From assembly GCA_038323575.1 (NCBI GenBank), contig JBBQHB010000017.1:1-64000 (forward strand): DNA of 64,000 nt, written 5' to 3'. The translations under genes were made by a program, and so were the position numbers. This DNA is from CAINVV01 sp038323575. GTDB taxonomy: Bacteria > Bacteroidota > Bacteroidia > Bacteroidales > Prolixibacteraceae. How positions within the stretch are numbered: position 1 is the stretch's first letter; every line of letters begins with the position of its first letter. The notes beneath the pieces were generated by a model that had not been told where the DNA came from, ran no database searches, and worked only from the letters and a program-made list of their open reading frames with translations. This document shows positions 17,716 to 25,911 of this stretch, in pieces.

Positions 17716-18222
17716 TCAGTTAAATTCAAGATCCAGTTGATTGGTCCAATTCAGAATTCTGGCATCCGTAAATTTTGACTGATTCTCCTGATCCAGCAAT
17801 AATCCGGTCAGTATATTCCCTTTTAATGCCTTTGATGACTCAAAATCATAACCTTCACTGGAAGTATAACCCACCATCATGGCTCCTCTTTGTTCAAAAA
17901 AATCGCGCAGGATTCCGACTGCATCGCAAAAGTTTTCCGGATAATTTTTCTGATCTCCCAAGCCATAAAGCGCAATTTTTTTCCCTTTCAAATCCAAAGA
18001 TTCCAAAGCAGGTAATATTTCGTCCCAATAGTTAGGTAATTCACCATCGAACCATGTTGGCACACTCAGGATGAAATTATCAAACAATAAAAATTCTTTC
18101 CCGCTGCAACTTTCTACGTTGAGTTTTTCTACTGAAAATTTAGTCAGTTGATCAGCAATCTTTGAGGCAATTTTAGCTGATTTCACGGAGTTGAAACTAT
18201 AAACAATAGCAATTTTCTTCAT
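17716..18222 (-). CDS. Flavodoxin
   Basis: A 168-residue flavodoxin, a small FMN-binding electron carrier that can replace ferredoxin. The fold is recognisable from MKKIAIVYSFNSVKSAKIAS (phosphate loop), LLFDNFILSVPTWFDGELPNYW (the 50s loop with aromatic flavin-stacking residues) and IALYGLGDQKNYPENFCDAVGIL (the 90s loop). The phosphate loop SFNSVKS is unusual compared with the common TxTGNT, so FMN affinity could differ. It begins 5 bp after the E1 gene stop, which makes it part of the dehydrogenase transcript; a role in passing electrons from central oxidation is plausible but not shown. Confidence 0.88.
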   Translation of the reverse strand: MKKIAIVYSFNSVKSAKIASKIADQLTKFSVEKLNVESCSGKEFLLFDNFILSVPTWFDGELPNYWDEILPALESLDLKGKKIALYGLGDQKNYPENFCDAVGILRDFFEQRGAMMVGYTSSEGYDFESSKALKGNILTGLLLDQENQSKFTDARILNWTNQLDLEFN

Positions 18223-18227
18223 TCAGT

Positions 18228-20291
18228 TCAATATTTTAACAATGACAAGGCTGCTTCATAAATTTTATTGACATCGGGCAATATAGCTGCTTCCAGAATT
18301 CTGTTGAAGCCTACCGGGGTAAATTCAGACCCAAGCCTGCGAATGGGTGCGTCCAGAAATTCGAAGGCTTCTTCGCTTATAATTGATGCCAGTTCTCCAC
18401 CGAAACCGCCAAAAATTTTGTCTTCATGAACAATTAATACTTTTCCTGTCTTCTTCACAGAATTAAGGATGCATTCCTTGTCCAATGGTATCAAAGATCT
18501 TAAATCAATTACCTCTACATCATAACCATCGCCCGATAGCTTTTCAGCTGCCTGCAAGGATAAATGGGTTGTATTTCCATAGGTTATCAGGGTCATATCT
18601 GAACCATTGCGGCGAATCCGCGCTTTGCCGAAGGGAACTTCAAAATCGTCAGGAACCATGGCAGAAGCAGTAGGCGAATTATAAAGGGCCTTGGGTTCAA
18701 GAAAGAGTGTCGGACCTTCCGAACGCAACGATGTCCTGAGCAATCCTGCCGCATCGTCAGCAAAAGAAGGATACACAATACGGATACCGGGAAAACAAAC
18801 CAGTGAACCTTCAATAGTCTGGGAATGATAGAGACCGCCACCGATATATCCCCCTGAAGCCAGGCGAATAGTGACATTTGGGGCAAACTGACCGTTCGTT
18901 CGCCAATACTCATGGGTCATTTCAACAAACTGTTCCATAGCCGGCCAAAAGTAGTCGGCAAATTCTGCACCTTCCACTACTATCCGGATCTTCTTGCTGA
19001 ACCTCGACATGCCGTTTGCAGTACCGGTGATAAAATCCTCCGCAATCGGACCATTGAAAACACGCTGTCTTCCGAATTCTTTCTGAAGCCCTTTTGAAAC
19101 ATTGAATATTCCGCCCTTCTCTTTGTTCGCAATATCCTGTCCCCAGATAAATGTGTCAGGATTGAGTGTGAACTCAGCTTTTAATGTCTCATTGATAGCT
19201 TCTATCAATTTTTTCTTTGTTCCCTCATTATCAGGCTTCTGAATTCCGGCAGGATATTTTTCTGACTGATAAGCAGCTGCATAAACAAAATTCCGGATAC
19301 TCTCAGGAGTCGGATCCGGTGAGTGCAAGGCAAATTGATGGGCCAATTTTACCTCTTCCCTGGCTTTTTCATCAATTGCACTCAGCTCATCGGCAGTAAG
19401 ACGCTCATACCTCAGGAGCAAGCGCTTGAATTTTGTCAGTGGATCATATTCCCGCACATAATTTAATTCCACCTCATTGCGGTATAAATCATGCCGGTCA
19501 GAATTGGAATGCGAATGGATACGGATGCAGTTGGCCTGAACAATACAGGGCTTTTGGTTCTCAACAACCCATTTTTTGGCTTCCACCATGGCATTCATAG
19601 AATCAAACACATCTTTTCCGTTACAATGTATGATCCTTAAATTCTTGAATCCCAGGAAATTATTGGCTACTTTCCGGTTTGCGGTCTGATCTTTTTTGGG
19701 AACAGAAATTCCATAACCATTGTCCTGAATAACGAATATTACCGGCAACTCTTCTGTCGAAGCCCCGTTAATAGCCTCGTAAACATACCCTTCGCTCACA
19801 GAAGACTCACCCTGGGAACAAATCGCAACGCCTTTGCTTTTATAATACTTGATTGCACGTCCCACTCCCGCTGCATGAAGCGTGTGGTTTCCGGTACTGG
19901 ATGAAACATTGTGTATATTCCAGGCAGGTTTTCCAAAATGATTTGACATGTGGCGTCCTCCTGAATTCACGTCATTGGCCTTGGATATTCCGTTCAGGAT
20001 AATCTCTTCTGCAGTAAGACCTGCTGATAAATTAGTCAGAAGATCACGGTAATAAGGGAAAAGATGATCATTTTCTTTATTGAAGATTTGTCCGATCGCA
20101 AGCTGGATACCATCATGACCTGCATAAGGAGCATGATAGGACCATCCGATGGCTTGTTTAAGGTAATTGGGCGCCTTTTCATCCAGCATTCTACCCAGAA
20201 CCATCAAATGGTACCAATCTTGCAAGATAGATTTATCTGTTTGTAAGATAGAAAAATTTTTAGGAACAGGCAGGTCTTGTAAGTCGTTCAT
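18228..20291 (-). CDS. 2-oxoacid dehydrogenase E1, fused alpha and beta
   Basis: The thiamine-pyrophosphate-dependent E1 component decarboxylates a 2-oxoacid (pyruvate or branched-chain) and passes the acyl group to E2 lipoate. Here alpha and beta chains, usually separate, are one 687-residue protein. The alpha half (about 1-330) has HYAPYAGHDGIQ-like cofactor residues and the TPP motif SQGESSVSEGY...QDNGYG, with Glu where many enzymes have Asp. The beta half (about 350-687) carries IWGQDIANKEKGG, FNGPIAEDFITGTANGMS and the final LIPLDKECILNSVKKTGK segment. It sits between E2 (24 bp) and flavodoxin (5 bp). Substrate choice (pyruvate or branched-chain) cannot be decided from sequence alone; the fused form occurs in Bacteroidota. 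Confidence 0.88.
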   Translation of the reverse strand: MNDLQDLPVPKNFSILQTDKSILQDWYHLMVLGRMLDEKAPNYLKQAIGWSYHAPYAGHDGIQLAIGQIFNKENDHLFPYYRDLLTNLSAGLTAEEIILNGISKANDVNSGGRHMSNHFGKPAWNIHNVSSSTGNHTLHAAGVGRAIKYYKSKGVAICSQGESSVSEGYVYEAINGASTEELPVIFVIQDNGYGISVPKKDQTANRKVANNFLGFKNLRIIHCNGKDVFDSMNAMVEAKKWVVENQKPCIVQANCIRIHSHSNSDRHDLYRNEVELNYVREYDPLTKFKRLLLRYERLTADELSAIDEKAREEVKLAHQFALHSPDPTPESIRNFVYAAAYQSEKYPAGIQKPDNEGTKKKLIEAINETLKAEFTLNPDTFIWGQDIANKEKGGIFNVSKGLQKEFGRQRVFNGPIAEDFITGTANGMSRFSKKIRIVVEGAEFADYFWPAMEQFVEMTHEYWRTNGQFAPNVTIRLASGGYIGGGLYHSQTIEGSLVCFPGIRIVYPSFADDAAGLLRTSLRSEGPTLFLEPKALYNSPTASAMVPDDFEVPFGKARIRRNGSDMTLITYGNTTHLSLQAAEKLSGDGYDVEVIDLRSLIPLDKECILNSVKKTGKVLIVHEDKIFGGFGGELASIISEEAFEFLDAPIRRLGSEFTPVGFNRILEAAILPDVNKIYEAALSLLKY

Positions 20292-20315
20292 ATATATAAA
20301 AATAGCTTGTTTTAT

Positions 20316-21626
20316 TTAAATTATTCGTTTCGGGTCGAAGGCTTCAATCAGGTCGGCAATCCGCCGCAAAAACTTACCTCCGATCATACCGTCTACGACC
20401 CTGTGATCGTAAGAAAGTGAGAGAAATACCTTGTGTCTGACCACGATCGCATCGCCTGTAATAGTTTCAATTACTGCAGGCTTCTTTTCAATGGTACCGA
20501 TAGCAAGAATCGCAACCTGCGGCTGATTGATAATAGGAGTTCCCATGGAATTTCCAAAAGAACCAAAATTGGTAATGGTGAAAGTTCCTCCCTGAAGCTG
20601 GTCAGGATTAAGCTTCTCACTCCTTCCTGCCTCAGCAAATTGATTGATCTCTTTGGTCAATCCCAATAGATTTTTGGTATCAGCATCCCTGATTACGGGC
20701 ACCATCAGATTTCCACTGTTTGTAGCTACCGCGATCCCGACATTGATTCTTTTCCTGAGGATGATACGGTCTCCGTCAATGGAACTATTGATCATACTGT
20801 ATTCGGTAAGCGCTTTGGCTACTGCCTCTGTAAAGAATGGCAGAAAGGTGAGCTTTTCACCATATTTGGACATGAATTCATCCTTGTACCGGTTGCGCCA
20901 GATGACCATTTCAGTCGCATCCGCCTCTACGAAGGAGGTTACATGCGGTGCTGTCTGCATTGACATGACCATATGGGCAGCTATCAGTTTTCTCACACGG
21001 TCCATCTCTATAATCGTATCCTCAGCGCCTACGGAAACAGAGACTTTTGGCTTTTGAACCGTCTCTCCAGGCATGGATTTTGGTTCGCCGGAAGGAGCTG
21101 GATGTTGCGAAGATACCTTTGATATATTCAACCGGCGATCTTCGATATACCTGATCAGATCCGTCTTTTGTATTCTGCCTCCAATACCACTTCCTTCAAC
21201 ATTTTCGAGTTCATCCAACAGGATACCTTCTTTTTTAGCAATATTTTTTACCAGTGGTGAATAGAAACGGCTGGAAACTGTCTTTTCCCGCACAGTTAAC
21301 GGTTCTTCGACCTTTGAAATGGTTCCGGTGGATTCCGCGGGTTTAATTTCGAGCTTATCTGAAGGGGAAAGTTCGACGATTTTTCCTTCCAAATCAATGA
21401 TCATGGCAACTTTTCCGACAGCCATAATATCATCAGTCTTACAAATGATCGCTTTGACTGTCCCGGAAACGGGAGATGGGATTTCTGAATCTACTTTGTC
21501 CGTAGCTACTTCAAAAAGAGGATCATCTTCTGACACGGTATCTCCAACCTTCACGAATACCTTTGTAATTGTAGCTTCCTGAATACTTTCACCCAATTTG
21601 GGGATTAAAACCTCAAATTCCGACAT
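20316..21626 (-). CDS. 2-oxoacid dehydrogenase E2 acyltransferase
   Basis: Dihydrolipoamide acyltransferase, the core of the 2-oxoacid dehydrogenase complex. One lipoyl domain (residues 1-75) carries the lipoylated Lys in EVATDKVDSEIPSP. A peripheral-subunit-binding domain follows near residues 120-165 (SRFYSPLVKNIAKKEG...GRIQKTDLIRYIE). The catalytic domain occupies about residues 205-436, with the active-site His in SYDHRVVDGMIGG. 436 residues with a single lipoyl domain is usual for the branched-chain or generic type. It is the first gene of an E2-E1-flavodoxin run; the E3 dihydrolipoamide dehydrogenase is not present in the window. Confidence 0.93.
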   Translation of the reverse strand: MSEFEVLIPKLGESIQEATITKVFVKVGDTVSEDDPLFEVATDKVDSEIPSPVSGTVKAIICKTDDIMAVGKVAMIIDLEGKIVELSPSDKLEIKPAESTGTISKVEEPLTVREKTVSSRFYSPLVKNIAKKEGILLDELENVEGSGIGGRIQKTDLIRYIEDRRLNISKVSSQHPAPSGEPKSMPGETVQKPKVSVSVGAEDTIIEMDRVRKLIAAHMVMSMQTAPHVTSFVEADATEMVIWRNRYKDEFMSKYGEKLTFLPFFTEAVAKALTEYSMINSSIDGDRIILRKRINVGIAVATNSGNLMVPVIRDADTKNLLGLTKEINQFAEAGRSEKLNPDQLQGGTFTITNFGSFGNSMGTPIINQPQVAILAIGTIEKKPAVIETITGDAIVVRHKVFLSLSYDHRVVDGMIGGKFLRRIADLIEAFDPKRII

Positions 21627-21745
21627 ATGTATTATATTTTAACAACTATGAATGCAGCGGCTGTAAACACACTTCGGTTTGATATACGAAATAACCGGAA
21701 GAAGGTAACAATACAGTAATATTAAGAAAAATTTCGCGGAATTAT

Positions 21746-23035
21746 TCACCTTGGGAAGAAATCGAACAAATTATAATCTGGCCATTTGACGATTTTTTTT
21801 AAGGTACCTGACATCACCCGGTCCATTTCGATGGCCAGGTGAGGCCCTTTGTAATTGCTTGTATTAGTAATTAGGACCCATGATATCCCGTTCGGTTCTC
21901 TCTTTACAAGCGCCGAAGAACCCGGAAGTGTACCTGTCCTCCACCATTCGCCGTTTTCGTTGGTACTTCGCCATCCCAAGGGATCCAGGCCATTCTCATC
22001 AACACGTGTCATCGCATCGATACTTTGCTGAGAAATTATATCTTTTACCCGATTATCACCGTCAATCACGATCATAAGCTTCATTAAATCAACCGGTGAA
22101 GCAATCCAACCCCCTGCAGAGCCCAACAAGGTCATATTCGTGCTGCCGTATATTTTGGGTACCATCCTGCCACTGCCGTCAAATGCCTCGACAGGCTGGG
22201 CATCCTCCGGCTGGTAGTACCTGACTTCGTCAAGCACTTTTTCCTGCTCAAAACTGCCCCCTAACTGCATATCAAAAATATGGGCAGGTTTCAGCACGTT
22301 CTCTTTTACAAATTTCTCATAACTGGTTTTAGTTACTGCCGCAATTACTTCGCCTAAAATCATGTAACCAAGGTTGGAGTATGCACTTGAAGATCCCGGT
22401 TCAAAATGGAGTCTTTTTGAGGTAACAAATTTCAGATAAGAGCCAATATTGACGGGTAACGGGTCGCCGGTCTGTTCGGAAACAATTCTGGGAAGGAAGG
22501 CTAGATCTCCGTATCTTTGTGTCCATCCGCCGGAGTGATTTAAAAGGTTCCGTACAGTAATGTTTTCCAGTCTGTTATCCTTTATCTGCAGGTATTTTTT
22601 ATTGTTGAGAATCCCATATTTTCCGAACACCTTACTATCCAGCTTGATTTTTCCACTCTCAACCAATCTCATGATGGCTATTGCAGTCACCAATTTAGAT
22701 ACACTGGCAATTCTGAAGAGTTGTTCCGGTGCAGCAGGGATCTTTGCATCAACATCAGCATATCCGTATCCTTTGGCGAAAATCAGTTTCTCATCTTTCA
22801 CGATTGCAACAACCAATCCTTTGAGCAAGTTCTGTTCACGGAATCTGTTAAAGCTTTTATCCAGTAAATCAGTATTTTCAGATTCAACAATCTTCTTAAT
22901 TATCAGGTTGTTAATTCTCTGATTCTCGAGAAATGCAACACCGTTCTTAACTTTCAGAATACGGGAAACATAAAAAGAAGGAATAAGGCACAACACCAAA
23001 GTAACAAAAGTAAACTTAAGAAGTGATCGAAACAT
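21746..23035 (-). CDS. Class C beta-lactamase-like serine hydrolase
   Basis: A 429-residue exported serine hydrolase of the beta-lactamase/AmpC-PBP4b superfamily. A hydrophobic N-terminus (residues 5-22) acts as signal. The nucleophile motif SxxK is present as SVSK in LFRIASVSKLVTA, and the YxN motif as YSN in AYSNLGYMILGE. Such proteins may be peptidases, esterases or peptidoglycan enzymes; a role in beta-lactam resistance should not be assumed. It begins 54 bp after the pyrD stop on the same strand. Two copies of the TTACATTTGT motif lie in that short gap. A second, unrelated-looking serine hydrolase occurs at 52.2 kb. Confidence 0.85.
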   Translation of the reverse strand: MFRSLLKFTFVTLVLCLIPSFYVSRILKVKNGVAFLENQRINNLIIKKIVESENTDLLDKSFNRFREQNLLKGLVVAIVKDEKLIFAKGYGYADVDAKIPAAPEQLFRIASVSKLVTAIAIMRLVESGKIKLDSKVFGKYGILNNKKYLQIKDNRLENITVRNLLNHSGGWTQRYGDLAFLPRIVSEQTGDPLPVNIGSYLKFVTSKRLHFEPGSSSAYSNLGYMILGEVIAAVTKTSYEKFVKENVLKPAHIFDMQLGGSFEQEKVLDEVRYYQPEDAQPVEAFDGSGRMVPKIYGSTNMTLLGSAGGWIASPVDLMKLMIVIDGDNRVKDIISQQSIDAMTRVDENGLDPLGWRSTNENGEWWRTGTLPGSSALVKREPNGISWVLITNTSNYKGPHLAIEMDRVMSGTLKKIVKWPDYNLFDFFPR

Positions 23036-23046
23036 ACAGTTGTTAT

Positions 23047-23058
23047 TTACATTTGTTA
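23047..23058. promoter_or_regulatory. TTACATTTGTTA operator-like site
   Basis: Eleven of twelve bases match the palindrome TTACAnnTGTAA. It lies 12 bp upstream of the serine hydrolase start. Confidence 0.4.
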
Positions 23059-23089
23059 ACGCAAGTTAATAACCTTCCCATGGCAAATA

Positions 23090-23101
23090 TTACATTTGTA
23101 A
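23090..23101. promoter_or_regulatory. Perfect TTACATTTGTAA palindrome at pyrD stop
   Basis: A perfect TTACA-TT-TGTAA dyad that includes the last codons and stop of pyrD. It lies 55 bp upstream of the serine hydrolase start codon. Confidence 0.45.
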
Positions 23102-24001
23102 ACACCCGATAATGTCTTTGATGGATTTATATTTGTGTCTTTCCAGGTAACTGTCAATGCCCGAAATAATATGTTGTGAAGCCAAAGGATCAATGAAATT
23201 TGCCGTGCCAACCTGTATGGCCGAGGCACCGGCAAGAAAAAATTCAATGGCATCCGTTGCATTCATAATTCCACCTATTCCTACCACCGGTACTTTTACA
23301 GCATTGGCAACCTGCCATACCATCCGGAGTGCAATTGGCTTAATGGCTGGTCCTGATAATCCACCTGTGACAGTGGATAATACCGGCTTTCTGGTCTCTG
23401 CATTGATAGCCATTGCTAATATTGTGTTTATCAATGAAATACTGTCTGCCCCACTCGCTTCAACAACGCTTGCAATTTCAGCAATATCTGTTACGTTGGG
23501 TGAAAGTTTGACCATCAGGTGTTTACTGTATACTTTCCTGACAGCCCGGACTACCGCTTCAGCTGCAGGACATGTTGTTCCGAAAGCCATTCCGCCCTCT
23601 TTGACGTTGGGACAGGAAATGTTTAATTCAATACCTGTGATGTGCTCCCAATCATTGATCTGCTCTGCACAGGAAATGTACTCTTCAACCGTTGACCCGG
23701 AAACATTGACCAATATGTTTGTCTGGTACCGCAGAAGTTTGGGATAGATATGTTCCCTGAAATATTTCACACCGCCATTTTGCAGTCCGACAGCATTCAA
23801 CATTCCCGAAGGTGTCTCGGCCATTCTGGGATAGGCATTCCCCTGACGGGCATGTAATGTGGTTCCCTTAACTACTATGCCGCCAAGGGTATCTACATCA
23901 AAAAAATCATCAAATTCCGTACCGTAACCAAATGTTCCGGATGCAGTTAAAACAGGATTTTTAAGTCTGAGACCGGCGATATCTAAGCTTAATTCTGCCA
24001 T
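23090..24001 (-). CDS. pyrD: Dihydroorotate dehydrogenase B, catalytic subunit
   Basis: Class 1B dihydroorotate dehydrogenase oxidises dihydroorotate to orotate in pyrimidine synthesis, using NAD+ through the PyrK subunit. FMN-barrel segments include NPVLTASGTFGYG, GIELNISCPNVKEGGMAFGTTCP (the later Cys, in TTCPAAEA, fits the 1B catalytic cysteine), VKLSPNVTDI and VVGIGGIMNATDAIEFFLAGASAIQVG. 303 residues is normal. It overlaps the upstream pyrK by 13 bp, which implies translational coupling and equal supply of both subunits. Confidence 0.95.
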   Translation of the reverse strand: MAELSLDIAGLRLKNPVLTASGTFGYGTEFDDFFDVDTLGGIVVKGTTLHARQGNAYPRMAETPSGMLNAVGLQNGGVKYFREHIYPKLLRYQTNILVNVSGSTVEEYISCAEQINDWEHITGIELNISCPNVKEGGMAFGTTCPAAEAVVRAVRKVYSKHLMVKLSPNVTDIAEIASVVEASGADSISLINTILAMAINAETRKPVLSTVTGGLSGPAIKPIALRMVWQVANAVKVPVVGIGGIMNATDAIEFFLAGASAIQVGTANFIDPLASQHIISGIDSYLERHKYKSIKDIIGCLQM

Positions 24002-24777
24002 TTTAATTTTTTTATATCAAAAACTGGTCCTTCTGTACAAACACACTTGTGTCCGCCTGTTGTTTCCGTCACACAGCACAAGCAGACTCCGTATCCGCAT
24101 GCCATCGTATTCTCCAATGAGACTTCACAGGCTACATTGCTTAGGACGGCAAGCCTGGCGACAGCTTTCATCATTGGCTCCGGACCGCAGCAATAAACCA
24201 TGTCGTAGCTGGAGAAGTTTTCCCCGAAAACGGGATGGGCTGAAACAAATCCTTTGGTGCCCATCGTTCCATCCTCAGTGGTTGTATGTACAAGCCCATA
24301 CCTGGCAAAAACATCCAATTCAACCAGATCATCAGCACTTTTGGCACCAATAAGTATTTCAGCCTGGTGACCTGCTTCGTGCAATTTGCTTGCTAACAAC
24401 ATTAAAGAGGCAAGTCCGACACCTCCTCCAACAAGTAGTACTTTTGATTTTATCTTAGGAATTGTATATCCTTTACCCAGCGGGAAGATTACACTCAAAG
24501 ATTCTCCTACTGTGCTCCTGGATAAGCACCTTGTTCCTTCGCCTATTCCTTTAATTAAAAAAGAAACTGTATTACATTTGTAATTCACCTGGTATATAGA
24601 GAAAGGTCGTCTCAGAAATATATTTTGGGATTTATCAACCAGAATATTGCCAAACTGTCCGGGGATAATTCCCTCCAAAGGAACATCAGACTTTAATTCA
24701 AGGAGTGCATGATCTTTATTTAACTGACAGTTGGAAATAATCGATAAGTTTTGCACTGTTTTTTTCATTTGTAACAT
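23989..24777 (-). CDS. pyrK: Dihydroorotate dehydrogenase electron transfer subunit
   Basis: PyrK carries FAD and a [2Fe-2S] cluster and passes electrons from PyrD to NAD+. The ferredoxin-reductase-type fold is shown by the FAD-binding RRPFSIYQVNY, the nucleotide loop VLLVGGGVGLASLMLLA, CCGPEPMM, and the C-terminal cluster motif CGYGVCLCCVTET...KCVCTEGPVF with the expected cysteines. 262 residues is normal. The start could be the first ATG or a second one three codons later. It overlaps pyrD by 13 bp. A perfect TTACATTTGTAA palindrome falls inside the gene at 24572-24583. Confidence 0.94.
   Translation of the reverse strand: MLQMKKTVQNLSIISNCQLNKDHALLELKSDVPLEGIIPGQFGNILVDKSQNIFLRRPFSIYQVNYKCNTVSFLIKGIGEGTRCLSRSTVGESLSVIFPLGKGYTIPKIKSKVLLVGGGVGLASLMLLASKLHEAGHQAEILIGAKSADDLVELDVFARYGLVHTTTEDGTMGTKGFVSAHPVFGENFSSYDMVYCCGPEPMMKAVARLAVLSNVACEVSLENTMACGYGVCLCCVTETTGGHKCVCTEGPVFDIKKLKWQN
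24572..24583. promoter_or_regulatory. Perfect TTACATTTGTAA palindrome inside pyrK
   Basis: A second perfect copy of the dyad, within coding DNA of pyrK. Coding constraint could explain it by chance, but it belongs to a local cluster of such sites. Confidence 0.3.
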
Positions 24778-24876
24778 CTTAATTTACTCAGGATAAGCAA
24801 AATGGCCTCTGATTATCAACAGTAAACAGGCCGGTAAGCTACCCTGAAAATGATGCACAAATATAGCCAAATTGGG

Positions 24877-25455
24877 TTAAGAAGGCCGGTAAATCCTGAA
24901 AGTTTTGTCTTTGAAAAAGAAGAGAACCTGTTCAATCTCCTTTTCATCCTGAAATACAGTCCCTAAAGGCGAAACCGGATTAGTTACATGTCTTTCTTTA
25001 ATGGACTCTTCGGGATTGACAGTAACCTGAAATTCTTTCGGCTTTTCTACCTTGCTGCCGGTTGATTTCTGATCCTCCGATACATGGCTTTCGTCAACGG
25101 CAGCAGACAAATCTTTTGCTGATTCGGAAGCAGACAGGGAAACATATTCAGCAGGATTATCATCCTGTAAAGTGATACCCGGATCTTTGCCGGCACCAGG
25201 CAGAACTTGCGGCGAAACAAGCGGAATCTCTTTTAACTCTTGTGACCCTTCGTTCATCATCCCGTCTCCAATCATCAGCCACCGCGAATTAACCAAAGGA
25301 TATGCCTGAAGCATCTTCTGGATAAAGGAGGCACTCGGATAATTTCTTCCGTTTAAAATATGAGACATACTGGATCTTTGCACTCCAATTTTATCAGCAA
25401 ATTCAGCCGGGGATATTTTTTCTGATTCCAGGAACTGTAAAATGCGGTCTTTCAT
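24877..25455 (-). CDS. XRE-family helix-turn-helix regulator
   Basis: A 192-residue DNA-binding protein. Residues 1-65 form a Cro/C1-type helix-turn-helix: PAEFADKIGVQRSSMSHILNG is a textbook recognition region and MLQAYPLVNSRWLMIGDG continues the domain. The rest (about 70-192) is polar and low in complexity, rich in Ser, Glu and Pro, and probably disordered; it ends in a short hydrophobic piece, EQVLFFFKDKTFRIYRP. I recall similar proteins in many Bacteroidota, with unknown targets. Its upstream DNA contains several TTACAnnTGTAA-like palindromes, one overlapping the -7 box, which would suit autoregulation. Whether this protein binds them is inference. Confidence 0.85.
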   Translation of the reverse strand: MKDRILQFLESEKISPAEFADKIGVQRSSMSHILNGRNYPSASFIQKMLQAYPLVNSRWLMIGDGMMNEGSQELKEIPLVSPQVLPGAGKDPGITLQDDNPAEYVSLSASESAKDLSAAVDESHVSEDQKSTGSKVEKPKEFQVTVNPEESIKERHVTNPVSPLGTVFQDEKEIEQVLFFFKDKTFRIYRPS

Positions 25456-25911
25456 TCTTCAATCTTAATGTTTTACACAAATGTAATAAAAATGTTTACA
25501 TTTCACAATAACAATTTGATTACATTTGTTGGAGTGTTTAAAGTCTAATAAATTACATATGTTACTCAAGATATTTACATGATATATATTAATGAATTTA
25601 TACCTAAACAAATAAATCACATAAATTCAATAAATCACTGGTTATTAATAGTATAATTACAGCAAACTGACTTGAATCCGGTTATTTCACTAACTAATTA
25701 ACAAATGTAATTTATTATTTTTATCTGTTTGTTTAGCAAATACCTGTAATTGACTGGTTTTAACTACACTAAATAATGAAAATACGGCATTTAAAGCATC
25801 GTAAAATCAACTTTATATTGGTAAACATAAGTGAATTCAGGAGAAAGCAGGACATTCACTGACTGATAATTTCAGCAGACGGATTATAAGCTCCTGAGAA
25901 TTGGTTCCTGA
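25456..25911. other. 456-bp AT-rich intergenic region with palindromes
   Basis: No convincing gene. It holds TTACAnnTGTAA-like sites at 25475-25486 (imperfect), 25496-25507 (half), 25520-25531, 25553-25564 and 25699-25710, plus an inverted repeat AGTGAAT/ATTCACT at 25830-25836 and 25854-25860. The XRE gene is transcribed leftward from it and the 976-residue protein gene ends at its right edge. Confidence 0.7.
25478..25508 (-). promoter_or_regulatory. Promoter of the XRE regulator gene
   Basis: On the minus strand TACATTTG (25478-25485) is a perfect TAnnTTTG box, with a TTG at 25506-25508 at a good -33 distance. The start codon is 22 nt further on. The -7 box is embedded in the dyad ACAAATGTAA, so a repressor bound to the dyad would block it. 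Confidence 0.5.

Noticed and set aside
21746..23035. Serine hydrolase as an antibiotic-resistance beta-lactamase.
   Set aside because: Only superfamily motifs (SVSK, YSN) are present; most such proteins are peptidases or esterases and there is no resistance context.
25776..25862. A 28-codon basic open frame in the XRE upstream spacer.
   Set aside because: Too short, no recognisable motif, no convincing start signal; chance occurrence in AT-rich DNA is likely.
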